DNA of 64,000 nt from an uncultured Flavobacteriaceae bacterium. GTDB lineage: Bacteria > Bacteroidota > Bacteroidia > Flavobacteriales > Flavobacteriaceae. Positions 36,241 to 46,361 of the stretch are shown here, piece after piece. The notes under the pieces are model-generated. The model saw only the letters and a program-made list of their open reading frames with translations, had not been told where the DNA came from and searched no databases. Numbering within the stretch: position 1 is the stretch's first letter; every line of letters starts with the position of its first letter. The position numbers and the translations under genes were made by a program. The stretch spans positions 225,153 through 289,152 of the forward strand of contig CANMSA010000006.1 of NCBI GenBank assembly GCA_947500385.1, in the 5' to 3' direction.

Positions 36241-37245
36241 CTATTTAATTACGCTCAATAAAGGTAGGGTTATGGAAAAGCTATCTTCGGTGGTTGCGAT
36301 TTGCACTTTTTGATTGCTTAACAATTGATATCGTTTCTTCAAATTTCTCAAGCCTGTTCCCATCGATTCTATTGGGGTATTTTTTTTTGAAACGGTATTC
36401 ACGACTCGTACAAAGCTCTTTTCAATTAAAATTTTGGTATAAATTGTAGTGCCGTCCGCAGCGGCGTTGTGTTTTACGACGTTCTCCAAAACGGTCAGCA
36501 AAGAACCATTCGGTAAATAGTTGTTCAGCGGTCGCTGCTTTTTGATGATTTCAAAATCATAGTCGTTTTCGAACCGCGTCTTTATCAAATAGAAATAGTT
36601 CTTTGCCAATGCGATTTCAGCATCCAAGGGTACTACATCTTCCTCTTTGGTATGGATTAAATAGCGATACAAGGCCGCCAAGTGTGAAATGTATTCCTTT
36701 ACTTTTTCCTTTGATGAATAGGCGACCAGCGCATCAATCGTATTTAGGCTGTTGTATAAAAAATGTGGGTCGTATTGTGAGCGTAGCACTTTGAGCTCTA
36801 GCTCTTTTTGACTGTTTAGAAGTTGAATATTGTCCAATTTATTCTCGTAATACTTTTTGCCCAGTACCAAACCAAGAAGCATGAACGAATCGGCGCCCCG
36901 ATTAAAGTTTTGAACGAGCATTAATCCGGTAGAAGGTAAATCCCATGGTTCCTCGGCGGTGTAATAATCCCGCCACATATCTAAAAAGCCAACACCTTCC
37001 CAAGCTAAAAAGGCCAAGACGATAAAAATAAGATAGTTTTTCCTTACCACCAGGTATTCATTGATCAGCCATCTAAAAATGAACAATAAGATTAGATTTT
37101 TGATGATATACCCGGGTAGTCCCGTTGCGATTTCGAACAAGGAGTAGTCTTGCACATTCCATCGGTACACCAACCATATAGACCCTGCTATAAAGTAAAA
37201 CAGGATGAATTTATAATCGGATCTATTGAACTCTAAACTGTTCAT
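36241..37245 (-). CDS. LytS-type sensor histidine kinase (pair 3)
   Basis: Start placed at the ATG 37245 (MNSLEFNRSDYKF), giving 334 residues; the longer frame to 37392 would overlap the upstream hydrolase gene by 79 bp and adds no recognisable sequence. About four transmembrane helices lie in the first 130 residues, then the kinase domain with RSQYDPHFLYNSLN (His161) and LENVVKHN in the ATPase part. It follows the beta-lactamase-like hydrolase gene on the same strand, so hydrolase-kinase-regulator form one transcription unit. Confidence 0.88.
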   Translation of the reverse strand: MNSLEFNRSDYKFILFYFIAGSIWLVYRWNVQDYSLFEIATGLPGYIIKNLILLFIFRWLINEYLVVRKNYLIFIVLAFLAWEGVGFLDMWRDYYTAEEPWDLPSTGLMLVQNFNRGADSFMLLGLVLGKKYYENKLDNIQLLNSQKELELKVLRSQYDPHFLYNSLNTIDALVAYSSKEKVKEYISHLAALYRYLIHTKEEDVVPLDAEIALAKNYFYLIKTRFENDYDFEIIKKQRPLNNYLPNGSLLTVLENVVKHNAAADGTTIYTKILIEKSFVRVVNTVSKKNTPIESMGTGLRNLKKRYQLLSNQKVQIATTEDSFSITLPLLSVIK

Positions 37246-37313
37246 CGTTATGTGTTTATTCCCTTGGGAAAACAAGATAGCATTTATCCCGATTGTACGG
37301 TATAAAAAAGGTG

Positions 37314-38393
37314 CTACGGGGTCATTAAATATTGCAGCAAGGCCATAGGCAATTGGGACTGATCGGCATTTGTGAACATCACGTAACCCCATTTTGCTTC
37401 TGGGGCAATTATGAACAGACTCGTATACCCGGGGTTGTTACCGCCATGCCCGTATGCGCTGCCGAATGGCATGGTGGCTTTTGCAAAACCCAATGTCCAA
37501 TCCGTTACACCGGCCTGTGTCTGTGGATGCCCCTCTGGCAATACCACCTGTGTTTTAAAAAGTGTTTCATAGCTTGCTCCGGTAAGGCCTTCGTTCTGTA
37601 TCAGGGCAATCAACCATTTTGAAAAGTCCAAGGCTTCCGAATGGATCGAAAATGCCGCACCAAAGACTTTTGGGTCGTCATCTTCGGCAACGGCTTTTTC
37701 AGCTATATACCCATGCGCTTTGTTTTTCATGTTTTCGGCATCTTGAACAAACTTGGTGCAGTTCAAGTCTAAGGGAAGCGCTACGCGCTCTTGAAAAGCG
37801 CGTTCCAGACCCGCATCATCGGTTTCTAGAATATGCGCCAGTACTTTGGCCAAATACTGATACCCTTCACCGGAATATTGAAAAGCGCTGCCCGGTTCAA
37901 ATGAAATAAATAGCTTGCCACTCTCATGGTCCGATCGCCAATTGGGAAATCCGGTTGTATGGGAGAGGACCATTCTTGCCGTAATTTTTTTGTAGCGCTC
38001 GTCATCGGCAATAGCTGCATAGGGTAGGTACCGATAAAGTGGTTTGTCTAAATCGAGTGTTCCCTCTTGCACATACCCCATAACGAAATAAGCAAACAAG
38101 GGTTTTGATAGGGAAGCGCCCTCAAATATGGTCTTGCGCGATATTTTTTGCTTTGAGGACACCTCTGAATACCCGCTTGCCAAATGATATGCAACTTCCC
38201 CCTCGTTGATGATGGCCATAGAGACCCCGGGCACCCCTTGAAGTTTCATTTGTTCTAGGACGAAGGCAGTTACCGAGTCGGCTGAAATTTCTGTACCGAT
38301 CAGGTTTTTGAGCGTTTGGGTATGGGCTGTATTTGAAAGTAAAAAAAACAAAATCACCCCAAGGATCGATGTAATTCTTTTTGCAATTAACAT
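37314..38393 (-). CDS. Exported beta-lactamase-family serine hydrolase
   Basis: Start placed at ATG 38393 (MLIAKRITSILG), 359 residues, because this gives a normal signal peptide (cleavage after NTAHT); an upstream ATG at 38441 would add 16 residues. SxxK motif at Ser94-Lys97 (EGASLSKP), YSGEGY as the YxN-like box, and HGGNNPG as the KTG-equivalent near the C-terminus. Class C/EstB-type fold; peptidase or esterase rather than proven beta-lactamase. It heads the unit with LytS/LytR pair 3. Confidence 0.85.
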   Translation of the reverse strand: MLIAKRITSILGVILFFLLSNTAHTQTLKNLIGTEISADSVTAFVLEQMKLQGVPGVSMAIINEGEVAYHLASGYSEVSSKQKISRKTIFEGASLSKPLFAYFVMGYVQEGTLDLDKPLYRYLPYAAIADDERYKKITARMVLSHTTGFPNWRSDHESGKLFISFEPGSAFQYSGEGYQYLAKVLAHILETDDAGLERAFQERVALPLDLNCTKFVQDAENMKNKAHGYIAEKAVAEDDDPKVFGAAFSIHSEALDFSKWLIALIQNEGLTGASYETLFKTQVVLPEGHPQTQAGVTDWTLGFAKATMPFGSAYGHGGNNPGYTSLFIIAPEAKWGYVMFTNADQSQLPMALLQYLMTP

Positions 38394-38589
38394 GATGGTT
38401 CGTTTTTTGATTAATGGCCGCAAGGTGCCTATAATGGGCATGTATCAAAAACAAGAACAGTTAAACCCACTGAATTGCACGTTCAAGCAGGGGAAAAGCT
38501 GGTTAAGGCGATGGTTATAGTACGGATCCGCAGCATTCCAATTGTTCAATAAACGATAGGGGCGAAGTGGACATTTGATCGGGCGGTAG

Positions 38590-39279
38590 TTATGGTAGAA
38601 ACGTTTTAAGGCTACTCTTATACATCTTACCAATGGGAATCACAAAATCATTGATAACGATTCTATTCCCTTCGATCTCATTAATATGTTTTTTGGCAAC
38701 GATAAATGATTTATGTACTTGAAAAAACTCGGTTGTCGGAAGTATATGAAGCATGTCCGATATTTTCTCCCTTACTTGAATTTCAGTGGTGCTTGTCACC
38801 ACTTTTATGTAGTTTCCCGTGGCTTCTACAAACAAAATATCACCCGTTTTTACCTGAATACGCTTTTTATTGGAGCGTAGGAACAAACGCTCTTCGTCTT
38901 TTTTGCTATTGGATGTATTGTGTTTTTCTGTATTGAGCTCGATTTTATTGATGGCTTTTATAAAACGTTCAAAACTAAACGGCTTTAGTAAATAGTCTAC
39001 AATATTGAGTTCATACCCTTCCAAAGCATGTTCTTGATACGCGGTTGTGACGATTACTTTTGGCGCATTTTGCAAGGTCTTCAAAAATTCAAACCCTTTT
39101 AGTTTTGGCATGTTTAGGTCTAAAAAAATCAAGTCTATGGTATTGTTCCGCAAGCTCTCCATTGCTTCGATTGCATCATAGCAGTGTTCGACCAAGATAA
39201 GACTTGGCAACGCATCACAATACCCTTTTATGATATCGTGTGCAATAGGTTCGTCGTCGACAATGATATACTTCATCAT
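38590..39279 (-). CDS. LytTR-family response regulator (pair 4)
   Basis: 229 residues. Receiver with VDDEP near 7-11, Asp54 (LIFLDLNM) and Lys in YLLKPFS; LytTR domain about 130-228 ending IPIGKMYKSSLK. Overlaps the kinase gene by 4 bp (39276-39279), so the pair is coupled. Confidence 0.92.
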   Translation of the reverse strand: MMKYIIVDDEPIAHDIIKGYCDALPSLILVEHCYDAIEAMESLRNNTIDLIFLDLNMPKLKGFEFLKTLQNAPKVIVTTAYQEHALEGYELNIVDYLLKPFSFERFIKAINKIELNTEKHNTSNSKKDEERLFLRSNKKRIQVKTGDILFVEATGNYIKVVTSTTEIQVREKISDMLHILPTTEFFQVHKSFIVAKKHINEIEGNRIVINDFVIPIGKMYKSSLKTFLP

Positions 39280-40067
39280 ACGTTTAATACCAGTTTTGCC
39301 ATGTATACAGCTTCATGACTTGCGTTTGTTAAGGTGTGTTTCTTGGGATAGCCCAAGGCCAAGCGTCGTTTTAAATTTTCCAATCCAATGCCTTTGGTAT
39401 GGTGGGCTTCTGGGTCAAAATTATTTTCAATTTGGAACTGTATTTCACCGTGTTTTTCGGTGATTTGGATGTTTACAAATGCATTGTTCCTTAACAATTC
39501 CACCCCGTGTTTAAAGGCATTTTCAACCAAAATAATAAAAAGCAATGGCATTACTTTTAGATCTTCATTTTCCACGGTAACATCCATTTGGATAGCAATG
39601 TTTTTGTGGTACCGCATGTGATGCAATGCGGTATAACTGTTAATGAAATCAATTTCTTGTTGCAGCGAAACATATTCTTTTTGCCCTTCGTAAATGCTGT
39701 AGCGCATCATTTCGGACAGTTTTAAAATCAACTTTTTGGCTTTTTCATGGTCCTTATCGACTAGTCCGTACAAGTTGTTCAACATGTTAAAGAAAAAGTG
39801 GGGATTAACCTGCGATTGTAAATGCATCAACTCCGTTTTTGCTTTTTCACTCTTTAGGTTGAGAATGAATTTGACATTTACGAACAACCAATGAAAAACG
39901 GCGATACAAACCGTGATGAAGTACAAAACAAGGAACTCTATAAACCCTTCCAATTTCCCAAAAGTATCGTTGAATAGTACAATAACCAACCCTAGCACGG
40001 CAAGTACTATACGAAAAGTACGTATTGAAAATATCTTTTTATTGGTAAGAAATTTTAAAGCCATCAT
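39276..40067 (-). CDS. LytS-type sensor histidine kinase (pair 4), short
   Basis: 263 residues, only two transmembrane helices (about 18-34 and 44-65) before the kinase domain, with QSQVNPHFFFNML (His90) and LVENAFKHG. A minimal LytS without a sensory domain; it may need a partner protein, and the divergent ABC-M1 transporter (starting 205 bp away) is the natural candidate, as in Bce-type systems where the transporter senses (inferred). Confidence 0.88.
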   Translation of the reverse strand: MMALKFLTNKKIFSIRTFRIVLAVLGLVIVLFNDTFGKLEGFIEFLVLYFITVCIAVFHWLFVNVKFILNLKSEKAKTELMHLQSQVNPHFFFNMLNNLYGLVDKDHEKAKKLILKLSEMMRYSIYEGQKEYVSLQQEIDFINSYTALHHMRYHKNIAIQMDVTVENEDLKVMPLLFIILVENAFKHGVELLRNNAFVNIQITEKHGEIQFQIENNFDPEAHHTKGIGLENLKRRLALGYPKKHTLTNASHEAVYMAKLVLNV

Positions 40068-40238
40068 TCAATATTACTTAAATAATGTGCTGCCCGCAAA
40101 CTAGTTGACAAACGAACTGAAAATCGATGTAAACACTTCCAAACATGGGATGAACTTACTTTACCACTTCCATGCATATGTATGGCTCACTTTTGGTGGA
40201 ATACATCCCATTTTCTTTTTAGAGATAGCGCACATAGA

Positions 40239-40246
40239 TAGGTTTG
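40239..40246 (+). promoter_or_regulatory. Bacteroidota -7 element for the ABC transporter operon
   Basis: TAGGTTTG, a perfect TAnnTTTG, 26 bp before the ATG at 40273. A T-rich stretch lies at the -33 position. Confidence 0.5.
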
Positions 40247-40272
40247 CCCTTATCAATCTTTAAAACAACTTT

Positions 40273-41139
40273 ATGAAACTCGTTATTGATAATGTAAGTA
40301 AAACCTATGACAATGGTGTAAAAGCCTTGCAAAATGTTTCGCTTGAAATCCCCAAAGGAATGTTTGGTCTATTAGGGCCAAACGGAGCAGGGAAATCAAC
40401 CTTGATGCGCACCATTGCTACCCTGCAAGATGCCGATAATGGTAGCATTATGCTAAATAATATATCCGTACGGGACAATAAACAGGCGGTGCGAAAAATA
40501 CTGGGTTATCTGCCACAACAGTTTGGGGTGTATCCAAAAATGTCCGCAGAAGTCTTATTACAACATTTGGCAGTTCTAAAAGGCCTTACCAAGAAAAATG
40601 AACGCAACGACATGGTAAATGCCTTGTTGCATAAAACAAACCTGTACGATGTTCGAAAGCAAAATTTAGGAGGGTTCTCAGGAGGGATGAAGCAGCGCTT
40701 TGGCATTGCACAGGCCTTGCTCAATAATCCTAGATTATTGATCGTAGATGAACCCACGGCAGGCTTGGACCCAAAAGAACGGAATCGTTTTTATAATCTT
40801 CTAAGTGAAATAGCCGAAAACACGATCGTTATTTTTTCAACCCACATCGTAGACGATATCAAAGAGTTGTGCACCCAAATGGCCATTATGAATAAGGGAA
40901 AAGTTGTTTTAACGGGAAACCCTCTACAGCTCATGGAAAAGCTACACGGGAGGGTCTATCAAAAAACAATTGAGCGAAGAGCCTTGGACGCTTACAAAAA
41001 GCAATACACCGTCATAAATGACAAACTGTTTTTGGGAAAACCGATCATTCATATTGTGAGTGATACAGTTCCGAACGACGGATTTGTTCCTATCGATGCC
41101 AGCTTGGAAGATGTTTACTTCACTCAGATCAACCCTTAA
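40273..41139 (+). CDS. ABC transporter ATP-binding protein
   Basis: 288 residues. Walker A GPNGAGKST (near residues 36-44), Q-loop PQQFGVYPKMS, signature GGFSGGMKQR, Walker B LLIVDEPTAGLDP and H-loop STHIVDD, all intact. It belongs with the ABC-2-type permease encoded 13 bp downstream. The C-terminal extension (about 225-288) is typical of the ABC/M1-peptidase subfamily. Cytoplasmic ATPase. Confidence 0.95.
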   Translation: MKLVIDNVSKTYDNGVKALQNVSLEIPKGMFGLLGPNGAGKSTLMRTIATLQDADNGSIMLNNISVRDNKQAVRKILGYLPQQFGVYPKMSAEVLLQHLAVLKGLTKKNERNDMVNALLHKTNLYDVRKQNLGGFSGGMKQRFGIAQALLNNPRLLIVDEPTAGLDPKERNRFYNLLSEIAENTIVIFSTHIVDDIKELCTQMAIMNKGKVVLTGNPLQLMEKLHGRVYQKTIERRALDAYKKQYTVINDKLFLGKPIIHIVSDTVPNDGFVPIDASLEDVYFTQINP

Positions 41140-41152
41140 AACTTAAAAAATC

Positions 41153-44100
41153 ATGTGGTACGAAATATTCAAATTTGAACTTGGTTACAGAATAAAACGT
41201 CCGGAAACCTACCTGTTTTTTGGTTTTTTATTGTTGTTTTCAATGGTAGGTGTCGATTTTATCTTTCAAGGTGTCGAAATGGGACTCATGAAAAAAAATG
41301 CCCCACTGGTCATTGCCAAAACTATGGGCGCCATTACGGGTATTTTTATGATCATGGTATCAATGATCATGGGAGTTCCTGTTTTACGGGACTTTCAATA
41401 TGATACAGAAGCTTTATTATTTGTAAACCCTCTTACAAAACGCGATTATTTGGTAGGTCGCTTTTTAGGCTCTTTTATTTCGCTACTCTTCATTTTTAGT
41501 GGCCTGTTATGGGGGATGATGATCGGCTCACAAATGCCATGGCACACGGCAGGGGAGTTGTTGCCCTTTAATGCATTTGCCTACATACAAGCATTTACGG
41601 TGGTGGTTGTACCGACCTTGTTTTTTGGGTCGTGTGTTTTTTTTGTCACAGGAATGCTGAGCAAAAAGTTGTTGGTAGTGTACACACAAGGTATTGTGTT
41701 GTTTGTACTATTCTTGCTTACAAAGGCCATCACGAATGAATATTTACAAGGAATTTTGGATCCTTTTTCGCTCACCACCTTAACACAGTATTCAAAAGAC
41801 TGGACAATTGCCGAGCGTAACTCTTTGGGCATTACACTGCAGGGGATTTTATTGGTGAACAAGCTTTTTTGGGTTGGGATAGGCGGTCTGGTCCTGTTTT
41901 TTGGCTATCGCAAATTCTCCTTCAGCGTGCTTGCCAAAAAGCCGAAGCGAACTACAAAAAGCACTAAACAGGGGGTGGCCAATTCGGAAGGCCAACCTAT
42001 AGCGCTACCAAAGATTTCACTGCATCATAGTTTTAGCGCCCACTGTATTCAATTGTATGAACTTTCAAAGTTTTATACGCTGTCGCTCTTAAAAGAAACC
42101 TCCTTTTGGGCAATTGTGGGCTGCGGAATGGTCATCATTCTGATCAATTCCGTTAGTCTGGGAACGGTGTTCGGGGTAGACAGTTACCCTGAAACGCACT
42201 TCATCATCGCGGAACTACAAGAAATGTCGATGTATTTTTTCATCATCATATTGCTATTCTATTCAGGAGAACTCATGTGGAAAGAACGTGCCGTACAACA
42301 GCATGTATTGAGCGATGCCACACCGATACCAGGGCTTGTTCCCATAACCGGCAAATGGATCGCCCTCATTACCATCTATATGGTTTTAATGTTGAGTTTG
42401 ATCGTTACGGGAATCCTGTTCCAGAGCGCCAGCGGTTATTATAAGTTTGAATTAGAGGTGTATTTTTCAGGTTTTTTTATTGAAATACTTCCGTTCTTAA
42501 TGGTGTATACGTTTTTGGCGTTTTTCTTTCAGAGTATTAGCAAGAATAAATTCATCGGCATCTTTCTAACGCTTATTTTTTTCATTGTGAATATGGGTAC
42601 CGAATACTTGGGTTTTACCCACAGCCTGTACAAGTTTGGCGGTAAAACGCTTGGTATATATTCCGAAATGAATGGGTACGGCCATTTTTTAAAACCGTAC
42701 GTATGGATCAAGCTGTATTGGATGGCATTCGGGGTTATCCTTTTGATCCTCAGCTCCTTGTTCATGCAGAAAGGAACGGAAATAAGTTTGTGGAAACGAC
42801 TACAAACCATAAAATCGCAACTAACGAAACCAATTGCTTATGCCGTACTTTCGGTAAGCCTCATTTTTATGGTGTTGGGAAGTTATATTTTTTACAACAT
42901 GAATGTTTTAAATCCGTATTGGACCGCCTCACAAAAACAAACCTTCAGGGCCAACTATGAAAAAACGCTCAAACCTTTCGAGTATTTGCCACAACCCAAA
43001 ATTACGGATATCGACCTGTTGATCGAGTTATATCCCGAAACGAGAAGCTATGAGGTGAAAGGAACGTATAGGTTGGAAAATACAACGGCGGAAGTTATGC
43101 AAGAAATCCATATTCAAAAATGGATTGCCGCGCATTTGGAACTAGGAGATGTTGTTTTTGATATGGCAGTGACAGAAAACAGGGCGTACAGCAAATTTGG
43201 TTACACCGTTTACACCCTACAACGGCCCTTGCAACCCAAGGCTTCAATAACCATGAAGTTTACGCAACAATCCTATCCAAAGGGATTTGAGGACACGGAT
43301 TCGGACATACGATTTGTGCATAATGGTACGTTTTTTAATAACGAAATACTACCGACCCTAGGCTATAATAGGAGGTACGAGTTGAACGAGGAAACGGAAC
43401 GTGCTATATTCGCGTTGGGATCTAGGCGCAAGAAGGCAAAAATCGATGATGCAAACGAACGGGTCAATGCACGTTCCGGTGGAGATGCCGACGGGATCAA
43501 TTTGGAGATGACCATTGGGACAAGTGGTGATCAAACGGCCATTACTTCCGGAAAACTGGTGGGCCGTTGGACCAAAAACAATCGCAATTATTTTACGTAT
43601 AAAACGAATGAACCGATTGTTAATTTTTATTCCGTGGTATCGGCCGTATACGACGTTAAAAAAGATGGCTGGCAACCAGCAAGCGGCATCGTCCAAGCCG
43701 TAGATTTAGAGGTGTATTATCACAAATCGCACGACTATAATGTAGATCGGATGATTGCGGCAATGAAGCAGTCTTTATCTTATTTCAGCACTCATTTTAG
43801 TCCATATCCCTATCAACAATTGCGAATCATGGAGTTTCCCCGCTACCGGGAATTTGCACAATCCTTTCCGGGCGCCATTCCGTTTTCAGAAGCATTGGGG
43901 TTTGTTTTGGACATTGACGATGACACGGATGTGGATATGGCCTTTTTTATAACGGCCCATGAAGTTGCGCATCAGTGGTTTGGCATGCAGATAGAAAGCG
44001 CGAATGTACAAGGACAACATTTTATTTTGGAAACCCTTTCTCAATATGCGGCTTTAATGGTTTTAAAAGCGAATTATTCAGAAGAAAAAGTACGGCAGTT

Positions 44101-44434
44101 TTTAGCATTACAAAAGGAAATCTACGATGACAAACGCAAGAAGGCGACATCGGAACCGTCGCTTGCGTTGGTCACCAATGAAGATTTTGTGTATTACAAC
44201 AAGGGAGCGATCGCCATGTACAAACTGCAGCAATTGATCGGGGAGGAGCAGGTGAACAAAGCCTTACAGAATTTTATAAGCGATTGGCGTAGTCATACAG
44301 GCACGATTAAAGCGACCACCGACCGCTATGCGACCTCCCGGGATTTGCTCCAATATTTTAGGGACGTTACACCGGAAGATCTGCAAGATGCCCTTCATGA
44401 ATGGTTCGAAACCAATGCAGAGATTAAAGAATAA
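41153..44434 (+). CDS. ABC-2 permease fused to an M1-family aminopeptidase
   Basis: 1093 residues. The first about 590 residues hold about a dozen transmembrane helices in two blocks; the C-terminal part (about 620-1090) is an M1 metallopeptidase with HEVAHQWFG (HExxH at 936-940) and the third ligand Glu960 (LETLSQYAALM), 19 residues after the second His, the spacing usual for this ABC/M1 subfamily. The peptidase would face the periplasm. Partner of the ATPase at 40273. Function unknown; export or processing of a peptide has been suggested for the family. Confidence 0.9.
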   Translation: MWYEIFKFELGYRIKRPETYLFFGFLLLFSMVGVDFIFQGVEMGLMKKNAPLVIAKTMGAITGIFMIMVSMIMGVPVLRDFQYDTEALLFVNPLTKRDYLVGRFLGSFISLLFIFSGLLWGMMIGSQMPWHTAGELLPFNAFAYIQAFTVVVVPTLFFGSCVFFVTGMLSKKLLVVYTQGIVLFVLFLLTKAITNEYLQGILDPFSLTTLTQYSKDWTIAERNSLGITLQGILLVNKLFWVGIGGLVLFFGYRKFSFSVLAKKPKRTTKSTKQGVANSEGQPIALPKISLHHSFSAHCIQLYELSKFYTLSLLKETSFWAIVGCGMVIILINSVSLGTVFGVDSYPETHFIIAELQEMSMYFFIIILLFYSGELMWKERAVQQHVLSDATPIPGLVPITGKWIALITIYMVLMLSLIVTGILFQSASGYYKFELEVYFSGFFIEILPFLMVYTFLAFFFQSISKNKFIGIFLTLIFFIVNMGTEYLGFTHSLYKFGGKTLGIYSEMNGYGHFLKPYVWIKLYWMAFGVILLILSSLFMQKGTEISLWKRLQTIKSQLTKPIAYAVLSVSLIFMVLGSYIFYNMNVLNPYWTASQKQTFRANYEKTLKPFEYLPQPKITDIDLLIELYPETRSYEVKGTYRLENTTAEVMQEIHIQKWIAAHLELGDVVFDMAVTENRAYSKFGYTVYTLQRPLQPKASITMKFTQQSYPKGFEDTDSDIRFVHNGTFFNNEILPTLGYNRRYELNEETERAIFALGSRRKKAKIDDANERVNARSGGDADGINLEMTIGTSGDQTAITSGKLVGRWTKNNRNYFTYKTNEPIVNFYSVVSAVYDVKKDGWQPASGIVQAVDLEVYYHKSHDYNVDRMIAAMKQSLSYFSTHFSPYPYQQLRIMEFPRYREFAQSFPGAIPFSEALGFVLDIDDDTDVDMAFFITAHEVAHQWFGMQIESANVQGQHFILETLSQYAALMVLKANYSEEKVRQFLALQKEIYDDKRKKATSEPSLALVTNEDFVYYNKGAIAMYKLQQLIGEEQVNKALQNFISDWRSHTGTIKATTDRYATSRDLLQYFRDVTPEDLQDALHEWFETNAEIKE

Positions 44435-44798
44435 GGCGATGCAACGCATGAAAAAGCATCAGCATTATGATGTTGGAAAAGCAGCAAGCTGTGGGCTGAT
44501 ATGGCCGTCTATTGGCACTATCTTAGAGACGTACCATATGACACATTGTTCTAGTAAATGGCATTAAACTAAGGATTTAATCGTTGAAATTTTAAATAGT
44601 AGGGCACCAAAAGATGGTAAGAAGGCACCACGCCCTTTGGGGGTAAACGCATATTTTAAACACATTATATAGAGGACTAAGATGCTAGGAACGGTTTTCA
44701 GATTACAGAAGAAAAGATGGCCCATACTTGGGAAGGGTTGAAAACCTTAAGCGTTTGCTTCATCTGAAAATCAATTAATGTGTTTATAACGAAAAAGT
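44435..44798. other. 364-bp intergenic region
   Basis: Between the ABC-M1 gene and the acetyltransferase-like gene. No gene, repeat or terminator recognised; the last 40 bp are AT-rich, as is usual for a leader. Confidence 0.3.
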
Positions 44799-45341
44799 AT
44801 GGCAAGAGTAATTGAAATAGAACAAAAGGATTTAGAAAGTAATGTAGCAAACCTAAAAGCTAATTCTCAAATACCATTTACAGGTGAACATGACAGGATG
44901 CACGATTATTTGATGATGTACGCTGGTGAATCAGACATGTACATTGAAGGAATGCACAAGTTTGTAGTGGCAAGAAATGAACAAAATCAGACCGTTGGTA
45001 TTGGATTGGCCAGTTTCAAGGATGACGAGGAAAATCCAAAGGCGCATTTAGATGTATTGGTAAGTACTGAGAAAGGTGCTGGAACAGCAGTAATGGAGGC
45101 GATTATTGATTACAGCAGGCAAATGCTAAATCGTGCAGATCTTAAGCTCACTACGAAAGATACCTTAAAACCCTACTATGCCAGATTTAATTTTGCCCAG
45201 AATCGAAATATTTCTGAGGGTATGGTGCGGCGAAAATCTGGAGAGTTTAGCGCCGATAGAAACATTTCAAAATTTGAACCGTTAGAAGAAACGGTAGCAC
45301 AAGTTAATGCCAAAAGGCGAAAAGCATCTATGAGACGTTAA
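44799..45341 (+). CDS. GNAT-like acetyltransferase
   Basis: 180 residues. No signal peptide. The middle section (HLDVLVSTEKGAGTAVMEAIIDYSRQM, at about 88-115) matches a GNAT acetyl-CoA site (V-x-x-x-x-G-x-G-x-x-L/V) and the following LKLTTKDTLKPYYARFNF resembles the family's C-terminal Y-arm. The C-terminus is basic (NAKRRKASMRR). Partner and substrate unknown. Assignment rests on motif shape only. Confidence 0.5.
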   Translation: MARVIEIEQKDLESNVANLKANSQIPFTGEHDRMHDYLMMYAGESDMYIEGMHKFVVARNEQNQTVGIGLASFKDDEENPKAHLDVLVSTEKGAGTAVMEAIIDYSRQMLNRADLKLTTKDTLKPYYARFNFAQNRNISEGMVRRKSGEFSADRNISKFEPLEETVAQVNAKRRKASMRR

Positions 45342-45797
45342 CTTCTGGGCAATAGTTCTTTATACCACAAACTACCTCCTAGTTGGTTTCAAAAAAAGGA
45401 TGCCATTTGAACCTCAAAAATAATCGGAAGAATGCTGGTGGCACTAGCGTTCCTGTCCAAGAGAATGTAGTTTAACCCTTGCCTTTTCGAACGAGTTGTT
45501 GTGATGGCAAAGTTGTTACGCCCGCCCCGTTCTTTTCTATCTAAGTTTTCCTAAAAATGCAATGGAATACTCTTTGCTCGAAACAACGGTAGGAGCGAAG
45601 TGGTTATGTATATGGCATGGTAAAATGAATGGCATTTTTAGTACGGGTGAGTTTACTATCTAGCACTAAAAACACCCTACCTAAACCGCGATGCCTTTCG
45701 GAATCCTTACTATCCCAAAGGATTCACGTCTTTTAGAGGATAACGGACGATTATATATGCTATCTTTAACCGTAGCGAACGCTTTAAAGATGACACG
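45342..45797. other. 456-bp intergenic region with a dispersed repeat
   Basis: Contains one copy (45548-45626) of the GGAGCGAAG repeat family also seen at 53.5 and 57.65 kb. A short inverted repeat (TTTTTAGT near 45639, ACTAAAAA near 45665) lies just downstream. No gene. Confidence 0.4.
45548..45626 (+). repeat. Dispersed GGAGCGAAG repeat, copy 1
   Basis: Reads A-tract, then GCAATGGAATACTCTTTGC, then CGGTAGGAGCGAAGTGG, then ATGTATATGGCATGG. The same order recurs at 57638-57714 with about 80 percent identity by eye, and in a divergent form at 53487-53582. Confidence 0.55.
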
Positions 45798-46361
45798 TTG
45801 AAATTCCTGAAAACACCATGCACCACGGTACTGCTATGCTTATCACTAACGCTCTTGAACGCGCAAGGTGAGCTGAAATCGGTTGAGGGCTATTCCCCAA
45901 AGATCGGCCTTATGGTCTACATGTTGGAGGATTTAAAGAATCGGATTACCGAACAAGTAAAAGACCTGGACCAAACCCAGATCGATTTCTTGTACGATGC
46001 CGATGCCAATAGCATTGGGGCCTTGATCATGCATTTGGTGTCCACGGAGTCGTATTACCAGACCGCGACCTTGATGGAGCGGGAATGGACCGCCGCGGAG
46101 CGAACGCGATTGGGTGTTGCGGGCGAACTGAACAAAGAAGTAAAAAGCATCCTCAAAGGGGAGCCGATTGCCTATTATTTGGATTTATGGGATGAAGTCC
46201 GCGAAAAAACCTTGAAAGCGCTCCAGACCAAAGACGATGATTGGTTCGCTTCGAATTTAGAAGAGGGACTCAACTACCATTACATCTGGTATCATGTGAT
46301 GGAACATTCGGCCAATCATATGGGGCAAATTGCGACTATCAAGAATCGGTTGCCCAAATAA
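45798..46361 (+). CDS. Exported DinB-family protein (TTG start)
   Basis: 187 residues beginning with TTG at 45798. The TTG is preferred because the encoded N-terminus (MKFLKTPCTTVLLCLSLTLLNAQ) is a complete signal peptide; the nearby ATG at 45790 is in another frame and stops after three codons. DinB four-helix bundle: LIMHLVSTESYY (first His) and YHVMEHSANHMGQIATIKNRL (last helix with two His), giving the expected three-His metal site. DinB relatives are usually cytoplasmic metalloproteins such as thiol transferases; a secreted form is uncommon. It is not related to the DNA polymerase of the same name. Confidence 0.8.
   Translation: MKFLKTPCTTVLLCLSLTLLNAQGELKSVEGYSPKIGLMVYMLEDLKNRITEQVKDLDQTQIDFLYDADANSIGALIMHLVSTESYYQTATLMEREWTAAERTRLGVAGELNKEVKSILKGEPIAYYLDLWDEVREKTLKALQTKDDDWFASNLEEGLNYHYIWYHVMEHSANHMGQIATIKNRLPK

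Noticed and set aside
45798..46361. DNA-damage DinB (polymerase IV)
   Set aside because: The sequence is the metalloprotein DinB fold with three histidines and a signal peptide, unrelated to polymerase IV.
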